The notes: a model not told the origin generated them from the sequence alone. Counted from the first letter of the stretch, positions 1 through 12,749 are shown. The stretch: DNA of 60,000 nucleotides from Liolophura sinensis (GCF_032854445.1 NC_088306.1:27315764-27375763), one strand, 5' to 3'. Numbers and translations: made by a program.

Positions 1-3000
1 ATGGCCTTGTGTGAAGTGACCAGCTTTTTTTTTCTCTTCTATAAACAACAAAACATCTGTTGTCCAGTTGGGTCAAAAGCAAAAGGGACCACTTAAACCC
101 TGCTATTAGCGCTGGGCTGTGGGAAAACACCCTTCTGTGCAGTCCTCAGCTTGTGCCCTGTGCTCTCCCCTGGGGTTAACCTCAAGTCTGGAGGGTTAAG
201 GCCAGTACACATACATGTACATATTGGCATAAAGTCCCATCTCATCTTCTCTAACAACAAATGACTAGTTTCCCAGGCAGTTGTCTGTTTAATGCAGACG
301 GAATATTTTCACAAGCTGTGCCTTGAAATTTCAGCAGGTCACAAAAAGGTGTATGGTTTGAGTATTTCACTGAAACCTAATTTATAGGAAATCTTAAAAA
401 ATGTAGCTGAACCACCAAAAGTATAGGACCGCTAACTGTCTACATATGCCCTCCAGAATCCAACCTCAAACCATGTGCATGGATAGACTCCAGTGCAGCT
501 GCCGCCTCATGAAACACTGTGGGAAAATAGCTCCACTGGTAACCCACTAATGCTCCCTCCAATCTTGACCACACTTGGTAGTATGTTTTCCTGTTTGAAA
601 TACTGCAGATGTTTCAACAAACCACAAAGGAACTAATATTGAACTTCCCACTCTTGCTCAAAACGGATTCTGAGCTTGTACTGTAGCTGGCAGACACCAA
701 AACGACTCTCACTTGCATCCCAACTATTTCCTCTTTAGTTTAACTTCCACAACAAAGAGGCACCTGTGAGCCTGTATAGGTGCATATACATAGCTGCTTG
801 TAGTCCAGATGATAGCGCATCAAGAATGTCCAATCAGCTTCAAGAGGGTCTAATTACTTGTCCCTTTGAGCCACTAACCATCACTAGTCCAGAGGAGTAT
901 AAGGTCAGTGTCCGCAAGGCGATTGCTGAGGTACACTCTTGAATAATGTAGCAAGATTTAGCCGTCCGGATTCTGAGGCTCTCTTGTATTCGTCTATACA
1001 CATGTACATACATGTACCACCCAGGTTCCATCCAGTGTTAACTCAGCTCATCACACCAGCAAAAGGTAGCTGAGGTCCATCAGCTACTCAGGTAGGCTCC
1101 AAGGTGTACAGGTTAATGAGCTATGGATTTTGCTAACTGAACCAAGCCAGTAGTGTCAGGCTGTGTCACCCTTTAGGCCACTTGTGCCCAATCTGGGTCA
1201 CCCCCCTATCTGGCTGGGTGTAGAGTTACCAGTCCTGTTGAAATGACTTCCAGCTGGGCACATGTTGAGTTAAGGCTCTCCCTTCTATAGTACTACCTCC
1301 AACCCAGCTTAATGCTTGGCTAGGCTGGACATGCAAGGTACCGTAAACATTTTAAAAAATGTGATTGACGTGTCATAAAGGTGATTTAAACCATCAATTT
1401 CTTTGTTATGTTCAGCCTAACTATATAAATTATTTAGAGGAATGGCAATTTGTTACAAGAGTTTTCAGTGTTATTTTGTTGTTGCTTAATTAAAATAAAT
1501 GTCAACACATTTGTGTGTAATTATTAAACAATTCTTACTTTTCAGTGAAAATTTTAACAAAAGTTACTAAAGATATATTAAATTCATATTTTTTATCAAT
1601 AAAAAGTTCACACATACTTGAACAACAAAACTGTAAATTAAGCTACTGCAAAAACAATTTTTTCTTAGCTCCTTTTTGCAATAATTTACTGAAAATCTCT
1701 ACTGGTATGTTAAATAGCACTGTGCCTTCTAACAAATATCTGAATAAACAATGAAACATTTTAGAGAATTTACTGCATGCCAGAGGGCAAGTCTATTCAA
1801 GCCTCTGTCTAGTTCAACAAGCTAGCCCTTCCTGGCTATTGTACCTCCCACTCTCCCCCAGCAGATAGCATGATTTAATTACTATAATGCATTACAACAC
1901 CCATGCACCCCTTTTTTGGAGGAAAACAGCTTGGAGGGATTCTGCCAGAGAGGGTTTAGAGGAGGGTCAACGAAGGGCGACCTGTTTGATACAAGATTGA
2001 TTGATACATAAACACAGATTAACTAGCATGTATGTACTGAACAATGACTGACTGAATCAGTGATTAATTGATTGATTTCTTGAGGCATAAACATGATGTA
2101 GTCCTCAATATTTCCTTCAAAGAGCCAACATTTTTTCTGAATAAATCACCTTGTTCATGTTTTTTTTTTTTAAATATAATATTCTTGAAAACATAAAACA
2201 TATACTCTAAAAACTTTCATGTTAACAACATATACATACCTGTGGCCTACATGTACTAAGTAAATCTTAACCTTCATCGGGATATGCCCAAATATGCAAA
2301 TTTTTATCATTTGTATGCAAAGTGCTTTATAATAAAACTAAACGCCTGGTAATGTTGCAGTGACACATGTTTGCAGTGAGTTTTTAATTGGACACAATTG
2401 CTTTTGTGCATAGATAAATGTATGTTAATAGGGTTATGACCCTAAAAATAACAATATAATTAAATAACACTTTATCTTGTTCTCCTTAACTCCTCCATAA
2501 GTTAAACATTTCATAAAATTTTACAAACCGCAAGATATTACAGTCTGCCTAAACATAAACCTTCAAACTACAAGATTTCACGTCACAAATCTACATTTGT
2601 GAACATGATCTGTTGACGAACCCGAACCTGTCAACTGCATTAGACAGGCAAGTTTACTTTTTTTTTTTTTTTTTCCAACAATGGTCAAGCATGTATAATT
2701 TTGGACATTGAGACAGTTGAAGCACAGACCAAATCACATTTATCAATCTGCTCTTCCATTCCCTGTTAATTAACACAAAACACCAGCCCATCTTCCTTTG
2801 AAGTCAGGAAAGAGTGTTGATAAACAACCAGTCAGCATGGCTGTCCATCAGCTCTTAGCACTTTAATGTACAAGTACACCTGTAAACCAGATTGTATTAA
2901 CCCCCAATTAATTGTCCCTCATCTAAACCAGGTGTGAGTTTTCCCAGATCTTCAAGGTTCATTAGCAGGCCCTTTATGGCCTCATTAGTTATTCCCAACA

Positions 3001-3180
3001 GATTTACAGGTAACACTTTAAAGGTCATGACCTTTCTCACAACCATTTGTCTACTGTTTTGATTGAAATGTTGTGACGCAGTTTACTATAATTAAGTGTT
3101 AAAATAATCCAATAAGGTCATGTTATGAAGAACTAAAATTTGTGTTTGCAACTTTTAAAATTCTAACAGTGACTTGAAAA
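1..3180. other. No gene seen
   Basis: AT-rich single-copy DNA with T runs near 2160 and 2660 and several TACATGTA palindromes. The few ORFs are under 70 codons and show no recognisable domain. A short CT run follows at 3181-3197. Confidence 0.6.
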
Positions 3181-3283
3181 GTCTCTCTCTCTCTCTACTG
3201 TGCTGCTTGGCTTCCAATGGAGCTATGAGCAATGTTTCAAATACATCAATATTCTGCGGTTAAAATTGAGGATAGAAGTCGAT

Positions 3284-3440
3284 CTGATTGGCTCATCGAT
3301 TTTCTGCATATGAAGAACAGAGGAGAACATGAAACAGCTGATCAAAGCTCATTCGTCATGCTGAGAGCCAATCAGGGTTTAGGTACATCATGTGTTGTAT
3401 ATAAGACTTTGCCATAGACCTATGACAGAACTGTACGCTG
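3284..3440 (+). promoter_or_regulatory. Possible core promoter: paired CCAAT boxes and a TATA box
   Basis: An 11-bp inverted pair, CTGATTGGCTC (3284-3294) and GAGCCAATCAG (3365-3375), gives CCAAT boxes in both orientations. TATATAAG lies at 3398-3405, 26 bp below the second CCAAT, so a start site would be expected near 3430. A short frame then runs to a possible donor (GGACAG|GTAGTA, about 3496). This spacing is typical of TATA/CCAAT animal promoters. No gene body is recognised downstream, so the promoter call is tentative. Confidence 0.3.
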
Positions 3441-4848
3441 AGCACTGCATACTGCGAGACAGTACAAAGTTCAGCAAGACCATATGTACAGGACAGGTAG
3501 TACATACAACAAATCGGTTTTTGGAGATTTACACTCACAAGATGCTCTCGGTAAAGCAGTGGTCTAAACCAAATGGTATTAATAGAGAAGGAATTAGATC
3601 TAAGGTGCCAGAGCTGTCCTCTGTATCTCTCTTATGAACCTTGCCAGTAAACACATCACCAAAGGGGCACTTTGGGGTGCAGCGACCGTGGAGACCAAAG
3701 CAGTGTATGGCCTATGTGAACTTCCCCATGTAGAGAACTTCTCGGCCTTGGGAAATTTTTTCTGACAACCCAAAGTTATCTGGAGTTGCCAGAGGTGGTT
3801 GAGAGTACCTTTTTTTGGGGGGATGTCAAAAACACACAGGCCAACTTCAGGACGCATGGGTCCAGGAAAATGTATACACTTCACAGGAAGGAAATTCAAA
3901 ACCAGAAAGTGTTGAGGGCTTAATCACACTGGAGTTAAAATTAGGGAGCATACAGTAAAGACATGTGTGTTGGTGTAAATAGTTTTATCTCCAGAGACTG
4001 ATTCCCATACACACAAACAGATTGGCACCAAGAAATGAGCTCTATGTTTACACAAAGCCTTATATTCATAGCATATCACTGAGCTAGAATTTATCATTTA
4101 GTAGTTCTATTTAGTACCACCATAAAGTCTCCAAATATTTGTGACACAAAATGTGCTGAAGAGAAAAAAAAATAAACAGTTCTGAATATGTACATCATCC
4201 ATGTGCAGGGTTTGGAAAAAAATAATACCACCCCCCCCCCCACAAAAAATACACAATTGTGCGTACCTTGTAGTATACCAATAAACCCCAAGAAAACCCT
4301 GTTCAATACTATGTCTGCTCTAACTGCATACAGTAATTTACACCCCAAAACAAATGTGTACAGATGAAATTTCCCTTCTTGCATTCAACATTTGTTCAAC
4401 AATAACCTATGAGTTCTTCAGACTACCACAATGCCGGCGTGCCTCAAATGTCCCATGGAGCAATATTCATGCGTTATAAAGCCTGTCTGCTGTGGACGAA
4501 CCTTAGTGTAAAACACATTACACTGACATATAACTGTACATGAGAGGTATTACAAGAGACCAGAACTGTGGCCTTTCAACAACTCAGCAGTTCTGGAGTC
4601 TAACACCCTTTTAACGTAGCCTGATGAACAGTAACCAGAAAGCCATCTGAACCAGCTGGTGTCTAAAGATAAGCAAGTTATACTCCTGCAAAAAGGGCAT
4701 TTCTGGAACACTGAGCATTTAGACCAGGGCTCCGCCTGATTCTTGGAGAGGGTTTATTTGTCTATAATTCCATCATATCTTCAGTTCTGTGGTAGTTCAT
4801 ACTTGACAATGTTTACATGGGAAACGGTTTTGACCCATACAGTTGCTA
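3441..4848. other. No gene seen
   Basis: Includes a 99-codon minus-strand ORF (3600-3899) with no recognisable family and a C11 run at about 4230. If the promoter at 3284-3440 is real, this would be its transcribed region, but no convincing exon chain is visible. Confidence 0.5.
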
Positions 4849-5755
4849 TGTCAAATTTGATCCACAGAGCTGCTTTATCAAATTTGATCCATAGAGTTGC
4901 TTTGTTAAATTTGATCCATAGAGTTGCTTTGTCAAATTTGATCCACAGAGTAGCTTTGTCAAATTTGATCCATAGAGCTGCTTTGTCAAATTTGATCCAC
5001 AGAGCTGCTTTGTCAATTTTGATCCATAGAGCTGCTTTGTCAAATTTGATCCACAGAGTAGCTTTGTCAAATTTGACAAGGCAGCTCTGTGGATCAAATT
5101 TGATCAATAGAGCTGCTTTGTCAAATTTAATCCACAGAGTAGCTTTGTCAAATTTGATCCATAGAGTTGCTTTGTCAAATTTGATCCACGGAGCTGCTTT
5201 GTCAAATTTGATCAATAGAGCTGCTTTGTCAAATTTGATCCATAGAGTTGCTTTGTCAAATTTGATCCACGGAGCTGCTTTGTCAAATTTGATCAATAGA
5301 GCTGCTTTGTCAAATTTGTTCCACAGAGTAGCCTTGTCAAATTTGATCCATAGAGTTGCTTTGTCAAATTTGATCCATAGAGTTACTTTGTCAAATTTGA
5401 TCTTTAGAGTTGCTTTGTCAAATTTGATCAATAGAGCTGCTTTGTCAAATTTGATCCACAGAGTAGCTTTGTCAAATTTGATCCATAGAGTTGCTTTGTC
5501 AAATTTGATCCACAGAGTTGCTTTATCAAATTTGATCAATAGAGCTGCTTTGTCAAATTTGATCCACAGAGTAGCTTTATCAAATTTGATCAATAGAGCT
5601 GCTTTGTAAAATTTGATCCACGGAGTTGCTTTGTCAAATTTGATCCACAGAGCTGCTTTGTCAAATTTGATCCATAGAGTTGCTTTTTCAAATTTGATCC
5701 ACGGAGCTGCTTTATCAAATTTGATCCACGGAGTTGCTCTGTCAAATTTGATCCA
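4849..5755. repeat. Minisatellite A: 27-bp unit, about 33 copies
   Basis: The unit contains CAAATTTGATCCACAGAG followed by CTGCTTTGT. The period is 9 codons and both strands lack stops, so 288- and 328-codon ORFs appear; they are not credible genes. Each unit carries the palindrome CAAATTTG. One unit (5076-5094) is inverted between two such palindromes. Confidence 0.95.
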
Positions 5756-6275
5756 AACTGAAATCATGGATGCACTTTAATAATCTAACAATGTTTAGTA
5801 AAACTTCACATGAAGATAGCCAAACTTTCTTAGGTTCCTAACATTTATTTTTCAAGCACCTATGAGATGGAGAAAACAAAGAGAAAGTCTTTTGTAAAGC
5901 CTCTCTAAAAACAATGCTTTCCTCGCAACTCTTTCTTGACATTTATAGTCACATCCTAACATTAGGAAAGGCTAAACAAAATTTTATTAGAACTGCAAAT
6001 TATGTTTGTGCTATCAGCAATAGAAAACATTCAATAAAATGGCACTAAGTCTGTGCCCAAACAAACTAAACTGAGGAACTATAAGAATAAATGGTTACAC
6101 TGCATCTTTACACAACACCAGCAACATTACAGCCATTTTTGTACATGTATGTAGGCTTGGAGGGGGTGGGGGGGGGGGGGGGTGGGTGGTTAACATTGTA
6201 TTTAAAACATTTTCAGTCTTGTGATGATGAGGAGTCATTAGGTGTGCATGTACATAAATACTGTGTCTTAATTTT
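5756..6275. other. No gene seen
   Basis: AT-rich spacer between array A and the first SINE; holds a G-rich run at 6155-6190. Confidence 0.6.
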
Positions 6276-6543
6276 GTGGCAGGGTGAGTCCACTCCCAAA
6301 ATGCAGCCACCAGTGAAGCATCATGCCAAAGACACCAGACATGACACCCCACCCAGTGACATTATACTGATACTGGGCCAACCAGTTCTGTTTCCTTGCT
6401 GTAACCTGTCAGTGCTCAGTGCCAGGTGAGGCAGCAGCATGTACCATCTTTACAGTTTTTGGTATGACACAACTCGGGTTTGATCCCGTGCCTCCCATCT
6501 TTAAAACAGACATTCTAACCATTAGGGCACTGAAGTGGTCAGC
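6276..6543 (-). mobile_element. tRNA-derived SINE, family 1, near full length
   Basis: On the minus strand the head near 6530 carries an A-box-like CTAATGGTTAGAATG and a B-box-like GGGATCAAACCC. The body follows (GTCATACC, then TGGTACATGCTGCTGCCTC, then GTATAATGTCACTGGGTGG). I recognise this head-body order from SINEs common in molluscs and some other lophotrochozoans. It is too diverged to be a functional tRNA. Boundaries are approximate. Confidence 0.75.
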
Positions 6544-6735
6544 CACTTTTATAGTAGGAGCTTTTGTACAGTAGTGCTTTGGAAATGTAGGTACATCATC
6601 CAGACACACACATGCCAGCAGTAACTGACAGGACACCGAGTGTGATAAATCAGCTGTTATCAGCTCACATGACATATGGTGCTCTACCTGCCAAACAAAA
6701 TAAATAATAAGCTGGGGGTATCCACTAGATTTTAT

Positions 6736-6753
6736 GGGGGAGGGAGGGGAGGG
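6736..6753 (+). other. G-quadruplex motif with single-base loops
   Basis: Four G runs (5, 3, 4 and 3) are separated by single A residues. Single-nucleotide loops give very stable parallel quadruplexes in general. A longer imperfect G run lies at 6155-6190. No gene context is known. Confidence 0.7.
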
Positions 6754-6840
6754 AGAGATAGCAGAATTCACAATGCCAGTAACTCCCTGACCTAATAAAG
6801 TCTGTGCATTCTGTATGATTGATGTTCTACACTCAAAAGC

Positions 6841-7085
6841 TCAACAGTACTTCACTTTGATGACTGCTATGCAGATTTGTGGGCAAAGGAACACTGACAG
6901 AGGCATGAAGGAACAACAGCTCCACAATACTTCACTTTGATGACTGCTGTGCAGATTTGTGGGCAAAGGAACACTGACAGAGGCATGAAGGAAAAACAGC
7001 TCCACAATACTTCACATTGATGACTGCTGTGCAGATTTGTGGGCAAAGGAACACTGACAGAGGCATGAAGGAACAACAGCTTGCA
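6841..7085. repeat. Tandem repeat B: 80-bp unit, 3 copies
   Basis: Three nearly identical 80-bp units start at the TAC of 6848, 6928 and 7008. They share TTCACTTTGATGACTGCT and GGCAAAGGAACACTGACAG. Divergence between units is a few percent, indicating a recent expansion. Confidence 0.95.
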
Positions 7086-7220
7086 TTTGCTGCAATAATT
7101 AGAATCCCTCCTTAAGTACACAATTACACAATAATGAAATAGGAGACATTGCTAATACCATGATAAACCCCTCTTTTTGGAGGCACTTTCACAACGTGTA
7201 CGTGATAGGATCGGCTTTTC

Positions 7221-7802
7221 ACACAACGTGGCGAAAACCAAGTAATTTTCTGATTCTGTACACTATGTAGGTGAAAACTAAGTAATGTTCTAATTCTGTA
7301 CACTATGTAGGTGAAAACTAAGTAATTTTCTGATTGTGTACACTATGTAGGTGAAAACTAAGTAATGTTCTGATTGTGTACACTATGTAGGTGAAAACTA
7401 AGTAATGTTCTGATTCTGTACACTATGTAGGTGAAAACTAAGTAATGTTCTTATTGTGTACACTATGTAGGTGAAAACTAAGTAATGTTCTAATTCTGTA
7501 CACTATGTAGGTGAAAACTAAGTAATTTTCTGATTGTGTACACTATGTAGGTGAAAACTAAGTAATGTTCTGATTGTGTACACTATGTAGGTGAAAACTA
7601 GTTAATTTTCTGATTGTGTACACTATGTAGGTGAAAACTAAGTAATGTTCTGATTGTGTACACTATGTAGGTGAAAACTAAGTAATGTTCTGATTGTGTA
7701 CACTATGTAGGTGAAAACTAAGTAATGTTCCAATTGTGTACACTGGCTGTAGATAAAAAGTAATGTTCCAATTGTATAAACTGGCTGTAGGTGAAAACTA
7801 AG
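7221..7802. repeat. Minisatellite C: 40-bp unit, about 14.5 copies
   Basis: The unit includes CACTATGTAGGTGAAAACTA and AGTAATGTTCTGATTGTGTA. Terminal units are more degenerate than central ones, as is usual when turnover is concentrated in the middle of an array. Confidence 0.95.
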
Positions 7803-8888
7803 GATTTCTTAGTCGTTTTAATGTTCACAAAATGTTGTAAATCTAACTTCTCCCAATCTTTGTTTAATGATTTCAGGACTGATTATTTACCGGTTACCAT
7901 ACAAAAATGGTGCTATGATTTCCTAGGATGTTTGGTAAAAGTGGCCCCTCAATGGTATATAGATCATATACATAGGCATCTCAGAGAATGTCCTCAATTT
8001 CATACCACAGATCTACATGTACAACCCGGCTTTGTAATTCCAATTTCTTGCAATTTTTGTCACAATTTCAGGATTGACTATTTCTAGGTCATAACGCAAC
8101 AAGGCGATGTGATTTGCCAGAAACGTTTGTAACAGTGGGTCATACATATACACGTAGGTGGATTTGGCTTCATGAATGTGCAGTCACAAAATATAAGAAT
8201 ACATATGCACAAGCTGTTAGAGAACTGGTTCGCATTTCCATGACACAGCAAATCTGAACTACCCCTAACCCATATTCACACAAAAATGTCTGTGGTACAG
8301 CAATCAGTTCGTCAAATTCTGAGAAAAAGATCTAAAAGTCAGTCACATGTCATCCTAGTACATGTATCTACATGTACTTCAGCTCTGGGAAATGCAGCAA
8401 TGCGAGCATGGGTAAGTATAAGGCTGACACAAGACCTATAGGGCAGACAGGTAACAGATTGGGCGCAGAACAATGGCCTTATGTCAGACAGATCGGAACC
8501 TCAAGTGCCAAAGCCTGTGGTCTGGTCATCATTATACCCTAAATGATATGCGGCAATAACAACACATACCCTCTCTCGCCACCCCCAAACCAACTCCATT
8601 CACATGTGGAAAATGTGTTTGTGAGTGTGACCGAAATTCCCATGTCTTTTTGCATCTATGTGCCAGGAACCCTGTTTTCCCTTTTAACCATATGTTAAAT
8701 GATGCAATATTCTGTTTCCAAGGAATCACGAGCAAATGCAGACGATAATGCAGGGTGAAGGTTGAATACCATAAGAGAGAGGTAGAAACGATAACCCATG
8801 AGACACAAAATCATACTTGTTATTTATATTATGAAAATATCTATATATTTATGACTGTGTATATAAACACCTTTCAGCAATATTCTCT
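7803..8888. other. No gene seen
   Basis: Single-copy sequence between arrays C and D. The 98-codon ORF that starts in the end of array C has no recognisable features. Confidence 0.6.
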
Positions 8889-9467
8889 ACCATGGCCTGT
8901 GACAGACTTGTGTATACAACATGACTTTGCAATGGCCTATGACAGACTTGTGTGTACAGCATGACGTTGCCATGGCGTGTGACAAATTTGTGCGTACAGC
9001 AGGACGTTGCCATGGCCTGTGACAGACTTGCATGTATGGCACAATGTTGCCATGGCCTGTGACAGACTTGTGTGTACAACACGATGTTGCCATGGCCTGT
9101 GACAGACTTGTGTGTACAGCACGATGTTGCCACGGCCTGTGACAGATTTGTGTGTACAGCACAATGTTGCCATGGCCTTGAACAGACTTGTGTGTATAGC
9201 ATGACGCTGCCACGGCCTGTGACAGACTTGCATGTACAGCACGATGTTGCCACGGCCTGTGACAGACTTGCATGTACAGTACGACGTTGCCATGGCCTGT
9301 GACAGACTTGTGTGTACAGCACAACGTTGCCATGGCCTGTGAAAGACTTGTGTGTACAGCACAACGTTGCCACAGCCCGTGACAGACTTGTGTGTTCAGC
9401 ACGATGTTGCCACGGCCTGTGACAGACTTGCATGTACAGCACAACGTTGCCATGGCCTGTGACAACT
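8889..9467. repeat. Minisatellite D: 40-bp unit, about 14.5 copies
   Basis: The unit includes CATGGCCTGTGACAGACTTG and a TGTACAGCACGATGTTGC variant. Because 40 is not a multiple of 3, each frame cycles through all three; as none contains a stop on the minus strand, three overlapping ORFs (141-211 codons) arise. They are artefacts. Confidence 0.95.
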
Positions 9468-11126
9468 TGACAGTGTTGTTGTTATGACACTGTGTCTTGA
9501 TGTGACACACACGAACGTTCAAGTTGTCTAAACTTGTTTTGTGACATTATCCCACAGAGGTCTGATTGGAATATCCCAAAACAAAATCATTTTTTTTTTG
9601 ACCTCATGGTGTCTGGGTGTGAAATGTCAAACTGTAATAATAACAAAAATGATGTCTGAGTGAAATATCTGTGAAGGAATTCCTAATATTTCATCTTTAT
9701 ATAAACAATAACTTTATTTTACTCAAAGCCGTTCACTAAGCTGCAGACAAGACTTCTGAATTAAATCCACAACCACACCAAATGAGGGAGACCCAAAAGA
9801 GATGAAAGTCAGTGAAATGATAGTCGGAACCAGAGAAATGTCTAATATGCTACTGACACTTGATTCCTTCTTTCCCAGGTGAATATTCCGGAAATACTGG
9901 CGTGAGTGACATCACATTCAGAAAGAGGGGAGGGGTAAAATGATGAACAGGCAGGTGTCAAAAAAAAATGAGTAAAATTCCTGCTGATCACTCTCCATCT
10001 GGCACTCTCCATGTGGAAAATTTCCCTACATTGAGAAAGCCTGATGTAATCAACACACCTGTTCGTCGAGACAAAGCCCCGCTAAAGTGTCAATCCATAA
10101 TTATGTGGCACAATCCAGAATAGATGGCAAACTGTTCCTGTGAGACTTTCTGGCTTGTACAGATACTAAGAGACTCACCTGTGTTAGGCAACCTCAGAGT
10201 GTTGGTCTTCAATGTCCACTTACAGGCGGTAAATCACAGAAAGTGTCTGTTATTACAAGCACATCATTTGTTGAAAACTACCTGTTCTAAGCTACCTAAG
10301 CCTTCTCCTCCTTCATATACATACACATGTATTACTACACGTGCATGAAGTTACGTGAAGGTCAGAGAAGTTCAGTGAAGCCAAAAATCCCTCGCACTTT
10401 TAGTAGCAATATATACATGTACGAGACCATAAACCCAAAAGTCTCCTGATCACTCAGCGCGTTAGCTTGGCAGCAGTCAAAGTTATCAGAATGGTCACTG
10501 TACATACGATGTCAGGTACACAAGCATATAAGCCTTCACAGGAGCAGCCGAGTCAAAGGTAACTCCTACATCTGTCACAGGGTCACACTAGCCCGATCTC
10601 CCATCAGTTCACCTGTGTTACTAAGGTGCCTGAAGTTAATTAACTCTGCCAACAAAGCACCAGGTAAATGCCAGGTGAGATTCAGTGGGTAGCTGCATTG
10701 TTTGTACGCAAATTTCTCCTTCTATCACCCAGCAGGTAAGCCTTAAATCTTCAGGCGGGTGGGGGGTCTAAGCCCAATAAATCATGAAAGATCAATACTA
10801 GATAGTCCATGTATGCGCTGTATTAGGGTAGCCAGGGAGCTGGTGCACATCAATATTCTACCTCTTAATTCTCCACACCTTGTCTTCGTACATGATGAAC
10901 ATGCTAATGACACAGTTTTAAGACCAGATGTTGCAGAGGAATCTTGGTGGAATTGATTAACCTCTTTCATGAATTCACCAAATAAAGTCAATACATCATT
11001 GTAGATCGATGTTGAACAGTACTTGTATGTATTAGGCTGGTAGTTGGTGCACTATATTAACCATAAATTCTCCTACAGCTTCCACATGAGAGAGAAAGGA
11101 CATTAAAGTATGCTGATAAGTAAGTT
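9468..11126. other. No gene seen; diverged direct repeat near the end
   Basis: About 90 bp near 10790-10880 and about 75 bp near 11002-11075 share, in order, GATCRAT, GTATG, TATTAGG, TGGTGCAC and AATTCTCC. This suggests an old duplication. No exon is recognised. Confidence 0.45.
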
Positions 11127-12257
11127 AATACTGCCTGGGCAGTTGCTACCAGTCCACACAGGCAATACTGTCTGGGCAGAATTTCCTATCTATTTTAATG
11201 ATTCACATCAAAATGATATGTTACCAGTCCACACAGACAATACTGTCTGGGCAGAATTTCCTATCTATTTTAATGATTCACATCAAAATAATATGTTACC
11301 AGTTCACACAGGCAATACTGTCTGGGCAGAATTTCCTATCTATTTTAATGATTCACATCAAAATGATATGTTACCAGTCCACACAGACAATACTGTCTGG
11401 GCAGAATTTCCTATCTATTTTAATGATTCACATCAAAATGATATGTTGCCAGTCCACACAGACAATACTGTCTGGGCAGAATTTCCTATCTATTTTAATG
11501 ATTCACATCAAAATGATATGTTACCAGTTCACACAGGCAATACTGTCTGGGCAGAATTTCCTATCTATTTTAATGATTCACATCAAAATGATATGTTACC
11601 AGTCCACACAGACAATACTGTCTGGGCAGAATTTCCTATCTATTTTAATGATTCACATCAAAATGATATGTTGCCAGTCCACACAGGCAATACTGCCTGG
11701 GCAGAATTTCCTATCTATTTTAATGATTCACATCAAAATGATATGTTGCCAGTCCACACAGACAATACTGTCTGGGCAGAATTTCCTATCTATTTTAATG
11801 ATTCACATCAAAATGATATGTTACCAGTTCACACAGGCAATACTGTCTGGGCAGAATTTCCTATCTATTTTAATGATTCACATCAAAATGATATGCTACC
11901 AGTCCACACAGACAATACTGTCTGGGCAGAATTTCCTACCTATTTTAATGATTCACATCAAAATGATATGCTACCAGTCCACACAGACAATACTGTCTGG
12001 GCAGAATTTCCTATCTATTTTAATGATTCACATCAAAATGATATGTTACCAGTTCACACAGGCAATACTGTCTGGGCAGAATTTCCTATCTATTTTAATG
12101 ATTCACATCAAAATGATATGTTACCAGTCCACACAGACAATACTGTCTGGGCAGAATTTCCTATCTATTTTAATGATTCACATCAAAATGATATGTTACC
12201 AGTCCATACAGGCAATACTGTCTGGGCAGAATTTCCTATCTATTTTAATGATTCACA
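11127..12257. repeat. Minisatellite E: 75-bp unit, about 15 copies, with 7-unit higher-order repeat
   Basis: The unit includes AATACTGTCTGGGCAGAATT and TTTAATGATTCACATCAAAA. The 25-codon period is open in two plus-strand frames (414 and 381 codons), not credible as genes. Two diagnostic sites (GGC/GAC before AATACTG; CCAGTTC/CCAGTCC) repeat with a 7-unit, 525-bp periodicity. Confidence 0.95.
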
Positions 12258-12747
12258 GATTGGACGTTACTGGTCCACACAGGCACATACATTATTCTTT
12301 CATGTATTTTATGCACACTTGTCAGATAAATATGAAACAATAAAGGAACATTAGCTACTGCTGTTACCTGTAAGGGCCCGACGCACTTGAATCACCCTCC
12401 TGTAGGACGTGGTACATTATAAAACCAGCAGACATGAAAGAATCTGACCCACTTTTTCAGGCAAAAAGGAAAAAAAAGAAATAAATAAAAACATCCCCTG
12501 CAGTGATGTGTAATTTAGTCTTTAGCCAACAAAGCGTATTAAATTCCTTGTACATTGATGTTTTACAAATTAACATTGCCCTCAAGCAGCCATATTGGTA
12601 TTGACAACTCTACATAGGTTCCTTTAATAATTGACATTCAGGTTATAAAATGTCTTGCAGCAATGTTGTAACAGGAATACATGTAACTTAACAGACTTGT
12701 ATTAAAATAGGGATGTCCCAAATAAGCCTTCATTACAATTAATGTTC

Positions 12748-12749
<2 letters not shown>
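12258..12749. other. No gene seen
   Basis: AT-rich sequence between array E and the TA microsatellite. Confidence 0.6.

Noticed and set aside
3600-3899. 99-codon minus-strand ORF as an exon
   Set aside because: No recognisable domain and no convincing splice sites at its ends; plausible as a chance ORF.
4743-5767. 288- and 328-codon ORFs on opposite strands
   Set aside because: Both come from the 27-bp array; openness on both strands reflects unit composition, not coding.
6460-6543. Functional tRNA gene
   Set aside because: A and B boxes are present but the arms do not pair well and a SINE body follows; it is a SINE head.
6790-11030. Similarity between 6790-6830 and 10978-11020 (AATAAAGTC, then GATYGATGTT)
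   Set aside because: Only short matching blocks; not enough to call a repeat family.
11110-12354. 414-codon ORF as a repetitive secreted or structural protein
   Set aside because: It is a stop-free 75-bp array, open in a second frame as well, with no signal peptide or splice context.
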